From: Pseudomonadota bacterium
Lineage (GTDB): Bacteria; Pseudomonadota; Gammaproteobacteria; Steroidobacterales; Steroidobacteraceae
Assembly: GCA_018241505.1 (NCBI GenBank)
Contig: JAFEDS010000017.1
Location: forward strand, 434,001-498,000
DNA: 64,000 nt
Reading direction: 5' to 3'
Each line of letters starts with the position of its first letter. Position 1 is the first letter of the stretch. The notes beneath the pieces were generated by a model. It saw nothing but the letters and a program-made list of their open reading frames with translations. It did no database searches and had not been told where the DNA came from. Positions 28,050 through 37,511 of the stretch are shown here, piece after piece. Made by a program: the position numbers and the translations under genes.

Positions 28050-28167
28050 ATGTCTTTCCAACGAACGCAATCCTGCCGCGCCGGAGCACGAAAAGTGCCG
28101 CGGTTCCTGCCATAATGCCCAGCACGCGGAACCGCCGGGGAATGCAACAACCGCCTCCAGCCCAGAC

Positions 28168-29199
28168 ATGAAACGCTCACGTTCCAATTCCGTAACGCTC
28201 GCCGATGTCTCCAGGGATGCCGGGGTCTCCGTGATGACGGTGTCCAACGTCGTGCGCGGCAGGGCCGATCTGGTCAAGCTGGAAACGCGGCGCCGGGTCG
28301 AGGAGTCGATTGCCAAACTCAACTATCGCCCGAACCTGAGCGCGCGCAGCCTGCGGCTGTCGCAGAACCGTTCGGTCGGCATCGTCATTGCGGATACCGA
28401 CCCGGCCTATCTCACCGACCCGTTTATTTCCCGGCTGGTCAGCGGGTTGAGCAATTACCTGAGCGGCCGGGACTACACGCTGGACATTCAGGGTGTGGCG
28501 CCTGAGCGCTTCGAGAACGCCACCATCCTCAGGAAGGCCGGCAATGATGCCCTTTGCGCGATCCTGTGCGGTCCGCGCCAACTGCGCAAGGCACACTTCG
28601 AGTATCTGCAGAAGCTGGGACCGCCGCTCATCGTCTTCCAGGAAGTGTTTCAATCGCGCGCCGAGCACGTGGCCCTCGTCCACCAGGACGATCAGGCCGG
28701 TGGAGCAGCGCTGGCTCGCCACCTGTTGAAGCGCAAGATCCGCTCGATTGTGTTTGTCAGGCCGATGCTGGATTGGTGCGCCGTCGAGCAGCGCGAAAAA
28801 GGGCTGCGCAGCGTGTTGGCAAAAGACGGCAGACAGGTGGAGGTCAAGACTTTGCTGGCGCCGACCGAAGGCTTCGACGACGTCCAGCGGACAGTCGCGG
28901 AGTATCTCGGCTCGCGCGTTCCGGATGCGATAGTTTCCGCCACCGATTCATTGGCGGGCGCGGTCTTGAGCGCGTGCGAGTCGCGGGGACTGAGCGTGCC
29001 GAAGGACATCGCGGTAACGGGTTTCAATGGATTCGACGTCTGGCGCTACACCCGTCCCTCGCTGACCACAGTCATGTCGCCTGCTTATGAGATGGGCAGC
29101 TTCGCGGGCGAATTGCTGATGCAGAGGCTGCACGGTGACCCGTTCTCGAAGCACAACACGATCTTTCCCGTCTCCTTGCACGAAGGCGAGTCCGCGTAG
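28168..29199 (+). CDS. LacI-family transcriptional regulator
   Basis: DNA-binding repressor/activator of 343 aa. The helix-turn-helix is TLADVSRDAGVSVMTVSNVV (residues about 10-29) with hinge YRPNLSARSLR, followed by a periplasmic-binding-like sensor domain (SVGIVIADTDPAYLTDPF to VAVTGFNGFDVWRYTRPSLT). The ATG at 28168 begins the family N-terminus; a long in-frame extension upstream is antisense to the aminotransferase and is rejected. Three nearby palindromes make it the likely controller of the 25.5-41.5 kb cluster. The next gene starts immediately after its stop codon. Confidence 0.95.
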   Translation: MKRSRSNSVTLADVSRDAGVSVMTVSNVVRGRADLVKLETRRRVEESIAKLNYRPNLSARSLRLSQNRSVGIVIADTDPAYLTDPFISRLVSGLSNYLSGRDYTLDIQGVAPERFENATILRKAGNDALCAILCGPRQLRKAHFEYLQKLGPPLIVFQEVFQSRAEHVALVHQDDQAGGAALARHLLKRKIRSIVFVRPMLDWCAVEQREKGLRSVLAKDGRQVEVKTLLAPTEGFDDVQRTVAEYLGSRVPDAIVSATDSLAGAVLSACESRGLSVPKDIAVTGFNGFDVWRYTRPSLTTVMSPAYEMGSFAGELLMQRLHGDPFSKHNTIFPVSLHEGESA

Positions 29200-30117
29200 A
29201 TGGCGGTCAGCGCTATCCTTCTGCGCCGCGGCGCCTTGACTGTTGGGATAGCGCCCGAGGCCGGAGGCTCCATCAGCCGGTTGGACCTGAGGAGCGGCGG
29301 CCGGTGTTTCGATATTCTGCGCCGCGCCGCCGTCGGGCCGGTGCGGATTGCGCCCGCCCTCAACATGTCATCCTTTCCCCTGGTCCCTTACTGCGGCCGG
29401 CTACGCGACGGCCGCTTCGAATTCGCAGGCCGCTCCATTGCCTACCCTCTCAATGCCCTGCCGGAACCCAACTCATCGCATGGAGATGGGTTCACGCGCG
29501 AGTGGCACCTGACTGAGCTCGAACGGGACCGCGCCGTCATGCGCATTGCGCCGCGAGCCGATGCTCCGATTCAATTTGAGTGCACACAAACCGTGCGCGT
29601 GGAGCCCGACCGCGTGTCGATCGAGCTGCGGGCCTGCAATCTCGAAGAGCAGCCCATTCCCCTCGAGATGGGATTTCATCCGTATTTCGCCGACCGCAAC
29701 GGGGCCCGGATCACCGCTTCGTTGCCCCTGCGGACACATTGGGACGCGCAGTTGATGCCGACATTCACTGCCGCCAACGACCTGCAATGCGCCTTCGCCT
29801 CCGGACTGGCCGCGACCGAGCTCCCCTGGGCGGCGGAATACGGCGGTTGGAATGGGCAGGCGCTGATCGAATGGCCGGCTTCACACATCGCGGTCGAGCT
29901 GCGCACCCGGCCGGCACTGGCGCACGCGGTCGTCTGGGCTCCCGTTGGCGAAAAGTTCTTTTGTTTCGAGCCGTTGAGCCACCCGACCGACTCGTTCAAC
30001 CGTCACAGCCGCGATCCTGAAGTGGCACCGCCACGCAGGCTTTTGCCGGGCGAATGCACAGTCCAGGAATTGTCCTTCAGCGTACGTACTGACAATGCGG
30101 GCCGAACTGATCGTTGA
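29200..30117 (+). CDS. Aldose 1-epimerase family protein
   Basis: Galactose mutarotase-like protein of 305 aa. Seen: PLVPYCGRLRDGRFEFAG, the His in SSHGDGFTREW and EMGFHPYFADRNG, which fit the catalytic and sugar-binding motifs of the family. It would interconvert sugar anomers before oxidation. No signal peptide. Its ATG follows the LacI stop with no gap and its 3' end overlaps the next gene by 23 bases. Confidence 0.9.
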   Translation: MAVSAILLRRGALTVGIAPEAGGSISRLDLRSGGRCFDILRRAAVGPVRIAPALNMSSFPLVPYCGRLRDGRFEFAGRSIAYPLNALPEPNSSHGDGFTREWHLTELERDRAVMRIAPRADAPIQFECTQTVRVEPDRVSIELRACNLEEQPIPLEMGFHPYFADRNGARITASLPLRTHWDAQLMPTFTAANDLQCAFASGLAATELPWAAEYGGWNGQALIEWPASHIAVELRTRPALAHAVVWAPVGEKFFCFEPLSHPTDSFNRHSRDPEVAPPRRLLPGECTVQELSFSVRTDNAGRTDR

Positions 30118-31039
30118 CTGCCGCAACGCTCTCGGGGAAATGCCCGTGTGGGACCCCTCGGGCGCCCGTCTGCTTTGGCTCGACGTGCCGGCGCCAGGGC
30201 GTCTGTTTCAATTCGACACGCACGCGCGGGACGTGGATTTTTTCCAGTTCGAACACGCAGTTACCGGACTGGCGCGAGTCGCGGCGGGCCACCGCCTGTT
30301 GCTCGCGGGCGAGCGTGAGATCTGGACCCTGGATCCCGGCAATCTGCAAACCAACATCGTGGCCAGGCTGCCGGATGAGCCACCGTTGCATCGCTTCAAT
30401 GACGGCGCGGTGGATGCGGCGGGACGATTCTGGGTCGGCAGCATGCCCAACAACCTGGCGGAACCCTACCGGTCAGCCTCGCACCTGAATGCTACAGGCC
30501 GGATGTACGTAGTCAGTGGCGATGGCAGCATGTGCTCGTTTGAGCATCGATTCGCCTGCCCCAACGCGATCTGCTGGTCCCCTGACGGCACTGTGCTGTA
30601 TGCGGCCGACTCGGTGAGCGGTTGGATCCATGCCTACGAGTTCGATGCGGCCGCCGCGGAAATCCGCCACGGCCGCCCGTTCTGCCGGCTCGACGGACTC
30701 GGAATCCCCGATGGGGCCGCGGTCGACGCCGACGGCTACATCTGGAATGCACGCTGGGGCGCCGGTGTTGTAGCGAAGATAGATCCCCGGGGACGCCTGG
30801 CCGAAACCATTGCGCTGCCGGTAACAAATCCAACCGCCTGCTGTTTCGGCGGCGCCGCTGGGCGCACTCTGTACGTAACCAGCGCGCGCTACGGGCTCGA
30901 TCCGGGGCAACTGCTGCGTGAAACGCATGCGGGCAGCGTGTTTGCCATTGAAACTTCGAGCCGCGGGACGGCCTCCAACACGTTCAACCCCGCCGCGGCG
31001 GGCGTCGCGCGGGGACCACAAAACAACGACAGCCGTTGA
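30095..31039 (+). CDS. SMP-30/gluconolactonase-family lactonase
   Basis: Six-bladed beta-propeller hydrolase of 314 aa. Candidate metal ligands are the Glu in ALGEMPVWD, the Asn/Asp in FNDGAVDAAGRFWVGSM and the Asp in LYAADSVSGWIHAYEF. It would open an aldonolactone to the aldonate, the substrate for the enolase-superfamily dehydratase across the regulator. The C-terminal 25 residues are low complexity. Confidence 0.9.
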   Translation: MRAELIVDCRNALGEMPVWDPSGARLLWLDVPAPGRLFQFDTHARDVDFFQFEHAVTGLARVAAGHRLLLAGEREIWTLDPGNLQTNIVARLPDEPPLHRFNDGAVDAAGRFWVGSMPNNLAEPYRSASHLNATGRMYVVSGDGSMCSFEHRFACPNAICWSPDGTVLYAADSVSGWIHAYEFDAAAAEIRHGRPFCRLDGLGIPDGAAVDADGYIWNARWGAGVVAKIDPRGRLAETIALPVTNPTACCFGGAAGRTLYVTSARYGLDPGQLLRETHAGSVFAIETSSRGTASNTFNPAAAGVARGPQNNDSR

Positions 31040-31153
31040 CGCGGCAATTTCGTCAAGCTATGTTCCCGACTGTTGCCCCCTTCGCGTTCGCACTCTGACC
31101 GGGCAGGAAAATCAGCGCTACATCGTCGTCGCGCTTTATTTCGCACAAAAAAA

Positions 31154-31165
31154 TGTAACGTTAAA
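31154..31165. promoter_or_regulatory. LacI-type operator 2, upstream of TonB receptor
   Basis: TGTAACGTTAAA, one mismatch from the palindrome at the other two sites. It lies five bases before the TGGAGG ribosome-binding site of the TonB-dependent receptor, so binding would block its transcription or early elongation. Confidence 0.75.
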
Positions 31166-31184
31166 CTTTTTGGAGGTCCTCGAA

Positions 31185-33674
31185 ATGTGCACGAATTCCC
31201 AGCCGAAACCGCCCCGTGCGGGCCGTGGACAAAGGACCTGTCTCGGTTCGGTTCTGATCCTGGCGCTCGCCGGTGGCGTGGCGGAGGAGCCGGCGCATGC
31301 TGCGGCTGCGGCCGATGCCGAAGCGGCGGATGCAGCGGATGGCGCAGTGCAGGAGATTGTGGTGACCGCGCAGAAGCGCGAGGAGCGCGCCAGGGATGTC
31401 CCGGTAACCATCACAGCGCTCGATGGCGTGGCGCTCGAGCAGCGCGGGCTCACCGGCCTCAATGACTACGCGAAGTTTGTTCCAGGCCTGATTTACAACG
31501 GTTCCGGCCTCGGCGAGCGTTCCGGTCCGGACATCGTCATCCGCGGCGTTGCCAATTCCCGGCTGTTCGACTTCGAGACCAATATCGCCACCGCGACGAC
31601 GGGGTTCATGTACGGGGAGCTGCCGGCCTATTCGTTCGACCCCGAGCTGGTGGATGTGCAGCGTGTCGAGGTGCTGAAAGGCCCCCAGGGTACGCTCTAC
31701 GGCGCGGCCGCCATGGGCGGCCTCGTCAAGGTGGTGCCCAACCAGCCGCAGTTCTCGGGGTTCTCAGGCAGCCTGCAGGGCGGACTGTCGACACTCGACA
31801 ATGTCGGCGCTACCGGTGGCCTCGGTTGGAACGGCGCGGGCGTCATCAACCTACCGCTGAGCGATGTGCTCGCCCTGCGCTTCTCCTTCCACGGCTCGCA
31901 CGATCCGGGCTGGCTCAACATTCATACCCTCACCGGCAATCCGAACGAGGCCTATGGCCGCAACGGGCTGGTGGGATTCAACTCGCTGGCAGCCAATGTC
32001 TACGGTGCCGGTGAGTTTCAGAAGAACGTGAACACGAGCGAATCCGGCGGTGGCCGCGTCGCGCTGCGCTTCAAGCCGGATGAGCATTTCGATGCCACAC
32101 TGGCCTTCATGTACGACTCGCGCCACCTGGACTCGCTGCCGAACTATGAGCCCGTGCTGTCGGTACGTCAGAGCCGGCTGACAGCCGATCAGTTCCAGTT
32201 GCAGCCCTCCGCCACCAACTATTCGCTAGCCTCGCTCGAGATGAGCTATGACTTCGGGCTGGCGACCCTGCATTCCATCAGCGGTTGGATCCAGCGCGAG
32301 CACAACTCCTCGGTGGACTTCGCAGGCACCACCTACGGCGCGCTCGGCGGCGACGGGCTCGTACCGCTGCCCACGCCCGCGCCGGTCACGTTCGCAGTGA
32401 CCGAGCACATCATCAGCCAGGAGCTGCGCCTGCAAGGTGAGCAGAAGGATCTGCTGTGGAGCGGTTCCGGTCTCGACTGGACCATCGGCGGCTTCTACCA
32501 GCGCGAGAATCGCGATGCGGTGGGAGGCGTCACCGTGGGCGCCGACTGGCTCACGGATGCGCAACTGCCGTTGCGGGCACCGCCAAGCGGCACCCAGACC
32601 GTGTGGGACGGCGAATACGTCGCCCGCTACACCAACCAGTCAGGATTCGCGGACATCACGGCTCACCTGATGCCGCGACTGTCGGTCTCCGCAGGCATCC
32701 GTTACTCAAAGCAGGACGTTGAGGCGACGCGAACCGATTTCAGCAACGTGTTCGCAAGCGCGCCGCCCACCGGCAACAGCTCCATTCAGGAGCCCGTGGC
32801 CGAGAAGAGCACGACCCCACGCGCCACGATCGTTTACGGACTGAACGACGATATCAACCTGTACGCGGCCTATTCCAAGGGGTTCCGTATCGGCGGTCAC
32901 AACCCCATTGGCAATCTGACCACGGCCGGTTGCGCCAATGCACTGAAGAAATTCGGCATCACGGACCCGGAAAGCGCGGCGGAGTTCAAGTCGGACAAGA
33001 TCCGCAACATTGAAGCCGGCATCAAGAGCGCCTTCCAGGGTGGACGCATCGTGGCCAACGTCACGGGCTTCCGCGTCGATTGGACCGACCTGCAGACCGC
33101 CATTCAGCTCGACCAGTATGACATCGGCTGCGGCGCTTCGTTCGTGGGCAATGCCGGCGCCGCGCGGATCACGGGTGTGGATGCGGAAGTGAAAGCCGCT
33201 CTGGACCGGCACTGGCAGGTAGCCCTGTCCGGACAGTATGCCGACGGCAAGATCGTGAAAGTGGTTGCAGGATCGCCGGGCACGCTCGGCGCCCCGCTGG
33301 AGAGCACACCGAAGACACAACTCACAGCGGGTGTCGACTATCGGATGAGCCCCCGCGACCAGTGGGACGCGGACATCCGCCTCGACTACGCCTATGTCGG
33401 TGCCAGGAACTTCAGCAACACGAACACACCCGTGGATCCGAACTACCAGTTACCGGGGTACTCAACGGTCAACCTGCGTCTGACCGCCTCGCACGACAGT
33501 TGGGAATACACAACGTTCGTGAACAATCTGACAAATGCCATCCCGCAGCTCGGTGTGCAGATCTTCTCAGGGGGTCCCGGCGACTACAGCGGCGCCTACG
33601 CGCCACGCGCGCAGCGTTTCGTGGCCACATCGGCGCCGCGGACGTTCGGCGTGTTGGTCAAGAAGAACTTCTGA
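31185..33674 (+). CDS. TonB-dependent outer membrane receptor
   Basis: Outer membrane active transporter of 829 aa. Signal peptide with CLGSVLILALAGGVAEEPAHA, then a TonB-box-like EIVVTAQKREERARDVPVTI, a plug domain with VDVQRVEVLKGPQGTLYGA, and a C-terminal beta-barrel ending in aromatic Phe (VLVKKNF). The start at 31185 is set by TGGAGG. It resembles the large Caulobacter/xanthomonad receptors used for carbohydrates and other plant- or polymer-derived substrates. It probably brings in the cluster's substrate. Confidence 0.94.
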   Translation: MCTNSQPKPPRAGRGQRTCLGSVLILALAGGVAEEPAHAAAAADAEAADAADGAVQEIVVTAQKREERARDVPVTITALDGVALEQRGLTGLNDYAKFVPGLIYNGSGLGERSGPDIVIRGVANSRLFDFETNIATATTGFMYGELPAYSFDPELVDVQRVEVLKGPQGTLYGAAAMGGLVKVVPNQPQFSGFSGSLQGGLSTLDNVGATGGLGWNGAGVINLPLSDVLALRFSFHGSHDPGWLNIHTLTGNPNEAYGRNGLVGFNSLAANVYGAGEFQKNVNTSESGGGRVALRFKPDEHFDATLAFMYDSRHLDSLPNYEPVLSVRQSRLTADQFQLQPSATNYSLASLEMSYDFGLATLHSISGWIQREHNSSVDFAGTTYGALGGDGLVPLPTPAPVTFAVTEHIISQELRLQGEQKDLLWSGSGLDWTIGGFYQRENRDAVGGVTVGADWLTDAQLPLRAPPSGTQTVWDGEYVARYTNQSGFADITAHLMPRLSVSAGIRYSKQDVEATRTDFSNVFASAPPTGNSSIQEPVAEKSTTPRATIVYGLNDDINLYAAYSKGFRIGGHNPIGNLTTAGCANALKKFGITDPESAAEFKSDKIRNIEAGIKSAFQGGRIVANVTGFRVDWTDLQTAIQLDQYDIGCGASFVGNAGAARITGVDAEVKAALDRHWQVALSGQYADGKIVKVVAGSPGTLGAPLESTPKTQLTAGVDYRMSPRDQWDADIRLDYAYVGARNFSNTNTPVDPNYQLPGYSTVNLRLTASHDSWEYTTFVNNLTNAIPQLGVQIFSGGPGDYSGAYAPRAQRFVATSAPRTFGVLVKKNF

Positions 33675-33690
33675 GCAGGAAGCCGCCGCT

Positions 33691-35094
33691 ATGATGACCG
33701 GTGCACCGAGCCGAATGGCGAACCCGGAGTTCCGGGGCCGAATGGGCGTGGCGAGACAGGACATCACGCCCCCTGTTGGGATTCATTCGCGCACCTGGGG
33801 AAGTGCCCGGCACGAGGTGGCCGAGGGCGTGCATCGCCCTCTGCTCGCCACGTGCTTGGCACTGAGCGACAGCGACGGCGGCAACGAGCTGTTTCTGATT
33901 ACCCTGGATGCGCTGGTGTTCTGGTCATTGGGCGCGCAGCAGATCCGCAATGCCGTCCAGAACCGATTCAACCTGCGCCCGGAGCAGGTCATTTTTCACC
34001 CCTCCCACTCGCACAGCTCGCCGTTCATGGACGCGCGCCATCTGAGCAAGCCGGGCGGGGACCTGATTGGTCCCTACCTGGAGCGCATGCCTGGGCTGTG
34101 TTGCGATTTGATCGTCGCGGCGCGCGCCGCGGCGGTCAGCGGCACCTTGTCATGGGCGTATGGCCGTTGTGCTCTCGCTTTCAACCGGGATGCGCTCGAT
34201 GCCGCTACCGGGCGGGATATCTGCGGGCTCAATCTGCTCGAATCGGCCGATGACACGGTGTTGGTCGGCCGGGCGATGAGCGATGGCGGCAAGGTCATTG
34301 CCACACTCGTCAACTATGCCTGCCATCCGGTCTCCCTGGGCGGAGGTAACCGGCTGCTGTCACCCGACTACATCGGGTCCATGCGCGAAGTGGTCGAAAG
34401 AGAAACTGGAGGCGCGCCGTGCCTGTTTCTGCACGGGGCGTCCGGTGATCTCACACCGCGTCGCAGTTACGAGGCCGACGTGGCGGCTGCCGAGCAAAAC
34501 GGCAAGGAGTTGGGTTATGCAGCAATGGCGGCGCTGACATCGCTATTCCCTCCCGGTCAGCGGCTCGAGTACGAAGGAATCGAAGAGTCGGGCACGCCGT
34601 TGGGGCGCTGGCGGCTGCACCCCAAGCAGGAGGTCGCAACCGCTATCACCGCGCGCGTCGCCACCGCCAGGTTGCAACTACGTCCGATGCCCAGCCGTCG
34701 CGAGATCGAGGAAAAGCTGGCCGTGGCGACCGAGCGCTACGAAATCGAACGTCTCGAGCGCACAATGGCCCGCCGAATTCAGGTGGGCGATGAGGACTGG
34801 AACTCCTTCACTTTTACGATTTGGCGATTGGGTGATGGCTTCGTCGTCTCGACGTCCGCGGAGCCCTACAGTCGCTTTCAGCTCGAGCTGCGCAAACGCT
34901 TTCCGGACATCGCCATCGCGGTGCTCAATCTATCGGACGGTACAACAACCTACCTGCCACGCCCGGCCGCTTTCGAGCGGGATGTCTACCAGTCACGGAT
35001 CGCCTTCTATGAGCCGAAATCGCTCGAACTGGTGACCGCTGCCGCCTGCGATGCGATTGCGACTATGATCACGAGCACCAGGCACGACAGGTAG
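33691..35094 (+). CDS. Ceramidase-like amidohydrolase 1
   Basis: Neutral/alkaline non-lysosomal ceramidase N-terminal domain protein, 467 aa, without the C-terminal domain of true neutral ceramidases. Candidate zinc ligands: HxH in PSHSHSSPFMD and His in NYACHPVSLGG; the segment around the nucleophile reads FLHGASGDLTPR. Classic ceramidases have GDVSP there, so the nucleophilic Ser position is Thr. No signal peptide is evident. A paralogue lies at 37580. The 3' end overlaps the convergent MFS gene by 88 bases. Confidence 0.85.
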   Translation: MMTGAPSRMANPEFRGRMGVARQDITPPVGIHSRTWGSARHEVAEGVHRPLLATCLALSDSDGGNELFLITLDALVFWSLGAQQIRNAVQNRFNLRPEQVIFHPSHSHSSPFMDARHLSKPGGDLIGPYLERMPGLCCDLIVAARAAAVSGTLSWAYGRCALAFNRDALDAATGRDICGLNLLESADDTVLVGRAMSDGGKVIATLVNYACHPVSLGGGNRLLSPDYIGSMREVVERETGGAPCLFLHGASGDLTPRRSYEADVAAAEQNGKELGYAAMAALTSLFPPGQRLEYEGIEESGTPLGRWRLHPKQEVATAITARVATARLQLRPMPSRREIEEKLAVATERYEIERLERTMARRIQVGDEDWNSFTFTIWRLGDGFVVSTSAEPYSRFQLELRKRFPDIAIAVLNLSDGTTTYLPRPAAFERDVYQSRIAFYEPKSLELVTAAACDAIATMITSTRHDR

Positions 35095-36170
35095 CACGCC
35101 CCCGCCACGACGGCGATGGCGGCATAGCCGCTCTGACCCCCAAGGAGCGCGGCCGCCAGCGCGGGCCCGAGCGCCGAACCCAGCGTCGAGACCAACACGC
35201 ACGCGATGTTGGCCCGGCCCTGGGGATCGAGAGCGGCGAGCCAACCCGACAGATAAGGCAGGCCAAAAAACCACGAAAACGCAATGAGTGCGCAGGCGAG
35301 GCCATACGTCAGGGGATCCGCGCCCACCACCAACAGAATGGCTGCGAAGACTGACAGCACGAGAGCCAGGATCTGAGGCCGCACGCGTCCCCACGCGAGC
35401 CCCAGCCACGTCGCAAGCAGCGAGCCTGCAACGCCCCATATGAGCATCGACGAGCCCAACAGGGAGCCAATCCGTTGCTTCGGAATGCCTGCCGCGATAC
35501 CGATGCGCTCCTGATAGGCCCAAATGCCGCCATGGCCAACATACAGACAAAGCGTCGCGGCGAGCAGCAGGACCACGGAAATGTTGAGCCGGCCGACAGG
35601 CTCCCGGCCCGCCGCCGCCGGCAAGGAAGCCGGTGTCCACAGTATCGTAGGCGATACCAGCAGCGCGATGGCGCCCATGCTCAGAAAAATCCCGGGTAGC
35701 TGTCCCAGCTCCATCAGTTTGGGAGCAACCCAGACGAATGCGCCCGCGTAGCCGATGGAAGTGGCATTGACGAGACCGAACACACGCTCCGGACGGCTGC
35801 TCGAAGCAGCCAGCACGGGGAAAATCGCGTACGCGATTGCGGAGCCTGCGCCCGCGAGCATCCTCACTGCGAACATCAACGGGAATGTCTTTACAGCACA
35901 GGCAATCAGGTCGGCCGTCACCACGATGGCAATGCCCACGTACGCGAGCACTCGCCGATCAACACGGTGTACGAATGTGAGCAGGGCCATCCCTGCCAGC
36001 GAGAATCCCGTGAGCTCAGCCGAGGCCACCAGGCCGGCCTCGCGTTGCGAAAAATGAAGATAGTCGACGAGTCCCCCGACCACCATGGGCTGGACGGCCA
36101 GCACGGTGTTGCCAACCAGCGAGAAAGCCACCATGGTCAGCAACGCCCGCGCCGAATCCTGGTAACGCAT
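35007..36170 (-). CDS. MFS transporter
   Basis: Twelve-helix major facilitator permease of 387 aa with typical loop-2 basic residues (HRVDRRVLAYVG). The last helix YLSCLVLVIIVAIASQ looks genuine, so the 88-base overlap with the ceramidase-like gene is real rather than a misread end. It probably moves the substrate or a product across the inner membrane. It is read with the Rieske and desaturase genes (six-base gap). Confidence 0.88.
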   Translation of the reverse strand: MRYQDSARALLTMVAFSLVGNTVLAVQPMVVGGLVDYLHFSQREAGLVASAELTGFSLAGMALLTFVHRVDRRVLAYVGIAIVVTADLIACAVKTFPLMFAVRMLAGAGSAIAYAIFPVLAASSSRPERVFGLVNATSIGYAGAFVWVAPKLMELGQLPGIFLSMGAIALLVSPTILWTPASLPAAAGREPVGRLNISVVLLLAATLCLYVGHGGIWAYQERIGIAAGIPKQRIGSLLGSSMLIWGVAGSLLATWLGLAWGRVRPQILALVLSVFAAILLVVGADPLTYGLACALIAFSWFFGLPYLSGWLAALDPQGRANIACVLVSTLGSALGPALAAALLGGQSGYAAIAVVAGACYLSCLVLVIIVAIASQAAAVTSSSDFGS

Positions 36171-36176
36171 CAGCCG

Positions 36177-36488
36177 CTACCTCGGTCGCAGCTCGATCTT
36201 GCCTCCATTCAGCCGCACCTCGTACGTGCGTAACGGCTCGCACGCGGGAGCGCTCAACGCGGCGCCGGTCCGCACGTTGAATCGTCCCTGGTGAACCGGA
36301 CACTCGATGACCTCTCCATCCAGATAGCCTCGCAGCAGATCGGCGCCCTGATGAGTACAGCGCCGATCGGTCGCAAACAATCCTTGCGGCGTGCGATACA
36401 CAATTACGCGGCGCTCGGCGTATTGCCCAGTCACCATGTCATCCTCACCGAGGGCGCTCTCCTCGGCTACTACCTGCCAATCGCTCAT
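36177..36488 (-). CDS. Rieske [2Fe-2S] ferredoxin-like protein
   Basis: Small electron-transfer protein of 103 aa. The cluster ligands are CTHQGADLL and CPVHQGRF, the C-x-H...C-x-x-H pattern of Rieske ferredoxins. The ATG at 36488 overlaps the desaturase stop (ATGA), so the two are coupled and the protein is the likely electron donor to that membrane diiron enzyme. No separate reductase is in the cluster. Confidence 0.92.
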   Translation of the reverse strand: MSDWQVVAEESALGEDDMVTGQYAERRVIVYRTPQGLFATDRRCTHQGADLLRGYLDGEVIECPVHQGRFNVRTGAALSAPACEPLRTYEVRLNGGKIELRPR

Positions 36489-37471
36489 GAGACTCCGAGA
36501 TTGAAGCCCGGCTCGCGCCGCTGCCGGCGGATAGCGCGGACGATTGCAAAATTCGCACTCCACACGCCCGCTGTCGGAGCCGGCAGCTCCCCGCCCACGA
36601 CCGCATTCAACTTGGGCAGCGCGTGGAACGGAACCGCGGGATACAGATGGTGCTCAATGTGATAGTTCATGTTCCAGTAGAGCACCCGTTCGATGGGATT
36701 GCACCGGATCGAGCGCGTGGTGCGGCGGTGATCCTTCAGATCCTCCGCCATGCACATGTGCTGGGTGTTGATGTACAGATTGACCACGCAACCGCCGATG
36801 TAGCGGGGAATGAAGTACAGAACAAACGGCCACGGGCTCAAAAGCAGCACGCCCCACGCCAACAATCCAACATAGATCGCGAGCATCAGCCGGGAATCGA
36901 GGCTCACCCGGCGCTGCTCCGCCGCGGGCAGGAAGCCGCGCTCCTGCTCATCGAAGCGCCCGAGCGAATGTCGGATCAGGCGCCGCAGGGCATCCTGGTA
37001 AAACGTGAGCAGGAAGGTCTCTTTGACGTAGCGCCAGGCGCTGAGCGGGTTGCCATACGGCTTCTGCGGATCTGACCCATTGAACCAGGTGTAAGTATGA
37101 TGATCGGCATGGGCATAGCGGCGATAGACGGCCTCCTCCATGAAGATCACGGAAGTGATCCAGAATACCGTCTCGTTCAGCCAACGCGTGCGAAATGCCG
37201 TGCCGTGCGAGCACTCGTGCGAGGCGGCATAGGAGAAACTGAGGAAAACCCCGTAAATCACCACGGCGGGAATGAGCCATCCGGTATCGAGCGTCAGGAC
37301 CACCAATGAACCGCTGCACAGGCACAACACCAACCACAGGCCGATGTGGGTCAGCCCCTGCCAGTTCGACCTTTGCGACAGTCCGCGCAACTGGGGGCGC
37401 GAGAGCTTGGGAAAGTACCAATCGGCGACCGGATCGCCGTCAAAGGAGTGGGCCTGGGAGGAATCGCTCAT
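36485..37471 (-). CDS. Membrane fatty acid desaturase/hydroxylase family protein
   Basis: Integral membrane non-haem diiron oxygenase of 328 aa. The three histidine boxes are intact: HECSHGT, HADHHTYTW and YHIEHHLYP, with an additional NTQHM. It could desaturate or hydroxylate an acyl chain or other hydrophobic substrate. The ATG at 37471 is chosen; a GTG at 37492 would add seven residues. Neither has a good Shine-Dalgarno site. The LacI-type palindrome lies just upstream. Confidence 0.9.
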   Translation of the reverse strand: MSDSSQAHSFDGDPVADWYFPKLSRPQLRGLSQRSNWQGLTHIGLWLVLCLCSGSLVVLTLDTGWLIPAVVIYGVFLSFSYAASHECSHGTAFRTRWLNETVFWITSVIFMEEAVYRRYAHADHHTYTWFNGSDPQKPYGNPLSAWRYVKETFLLTFYQDALRRLIRHSLGRFDEQERGFLPAAEQRRVSLDSRLMLAIYVGLLAWGVLLLSPWPFVLYFIPRYIGGCVVNLYINTQHMCMAEDLKDHRRTTRSIRCNPIERVLYWNMNYHIEHHLYPAVPFHALPKLNAVVGGELPAPTAGVWSANFAIVRAIRRQRREPGFNLGVS

Positions 37472-37511
37472 GGGCGGGGCAGTTACCGGCACAGTGGCGT
37501 CAAGTTGCGGG

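Noticed and set aside
27421-28167. In-frame upstream extension of the LacI gene by 249 codons
   Set aside because: It is antisense to the HemL-like aminotransferase; the LacI family N-terminus begins at 28168.
30918-31184. In-frame upstream extension of the TonB receptor
   Set aside because: It overlaps the lactonase gene in another frame, and the signal peptide with a good ribosome site begins at 31185.
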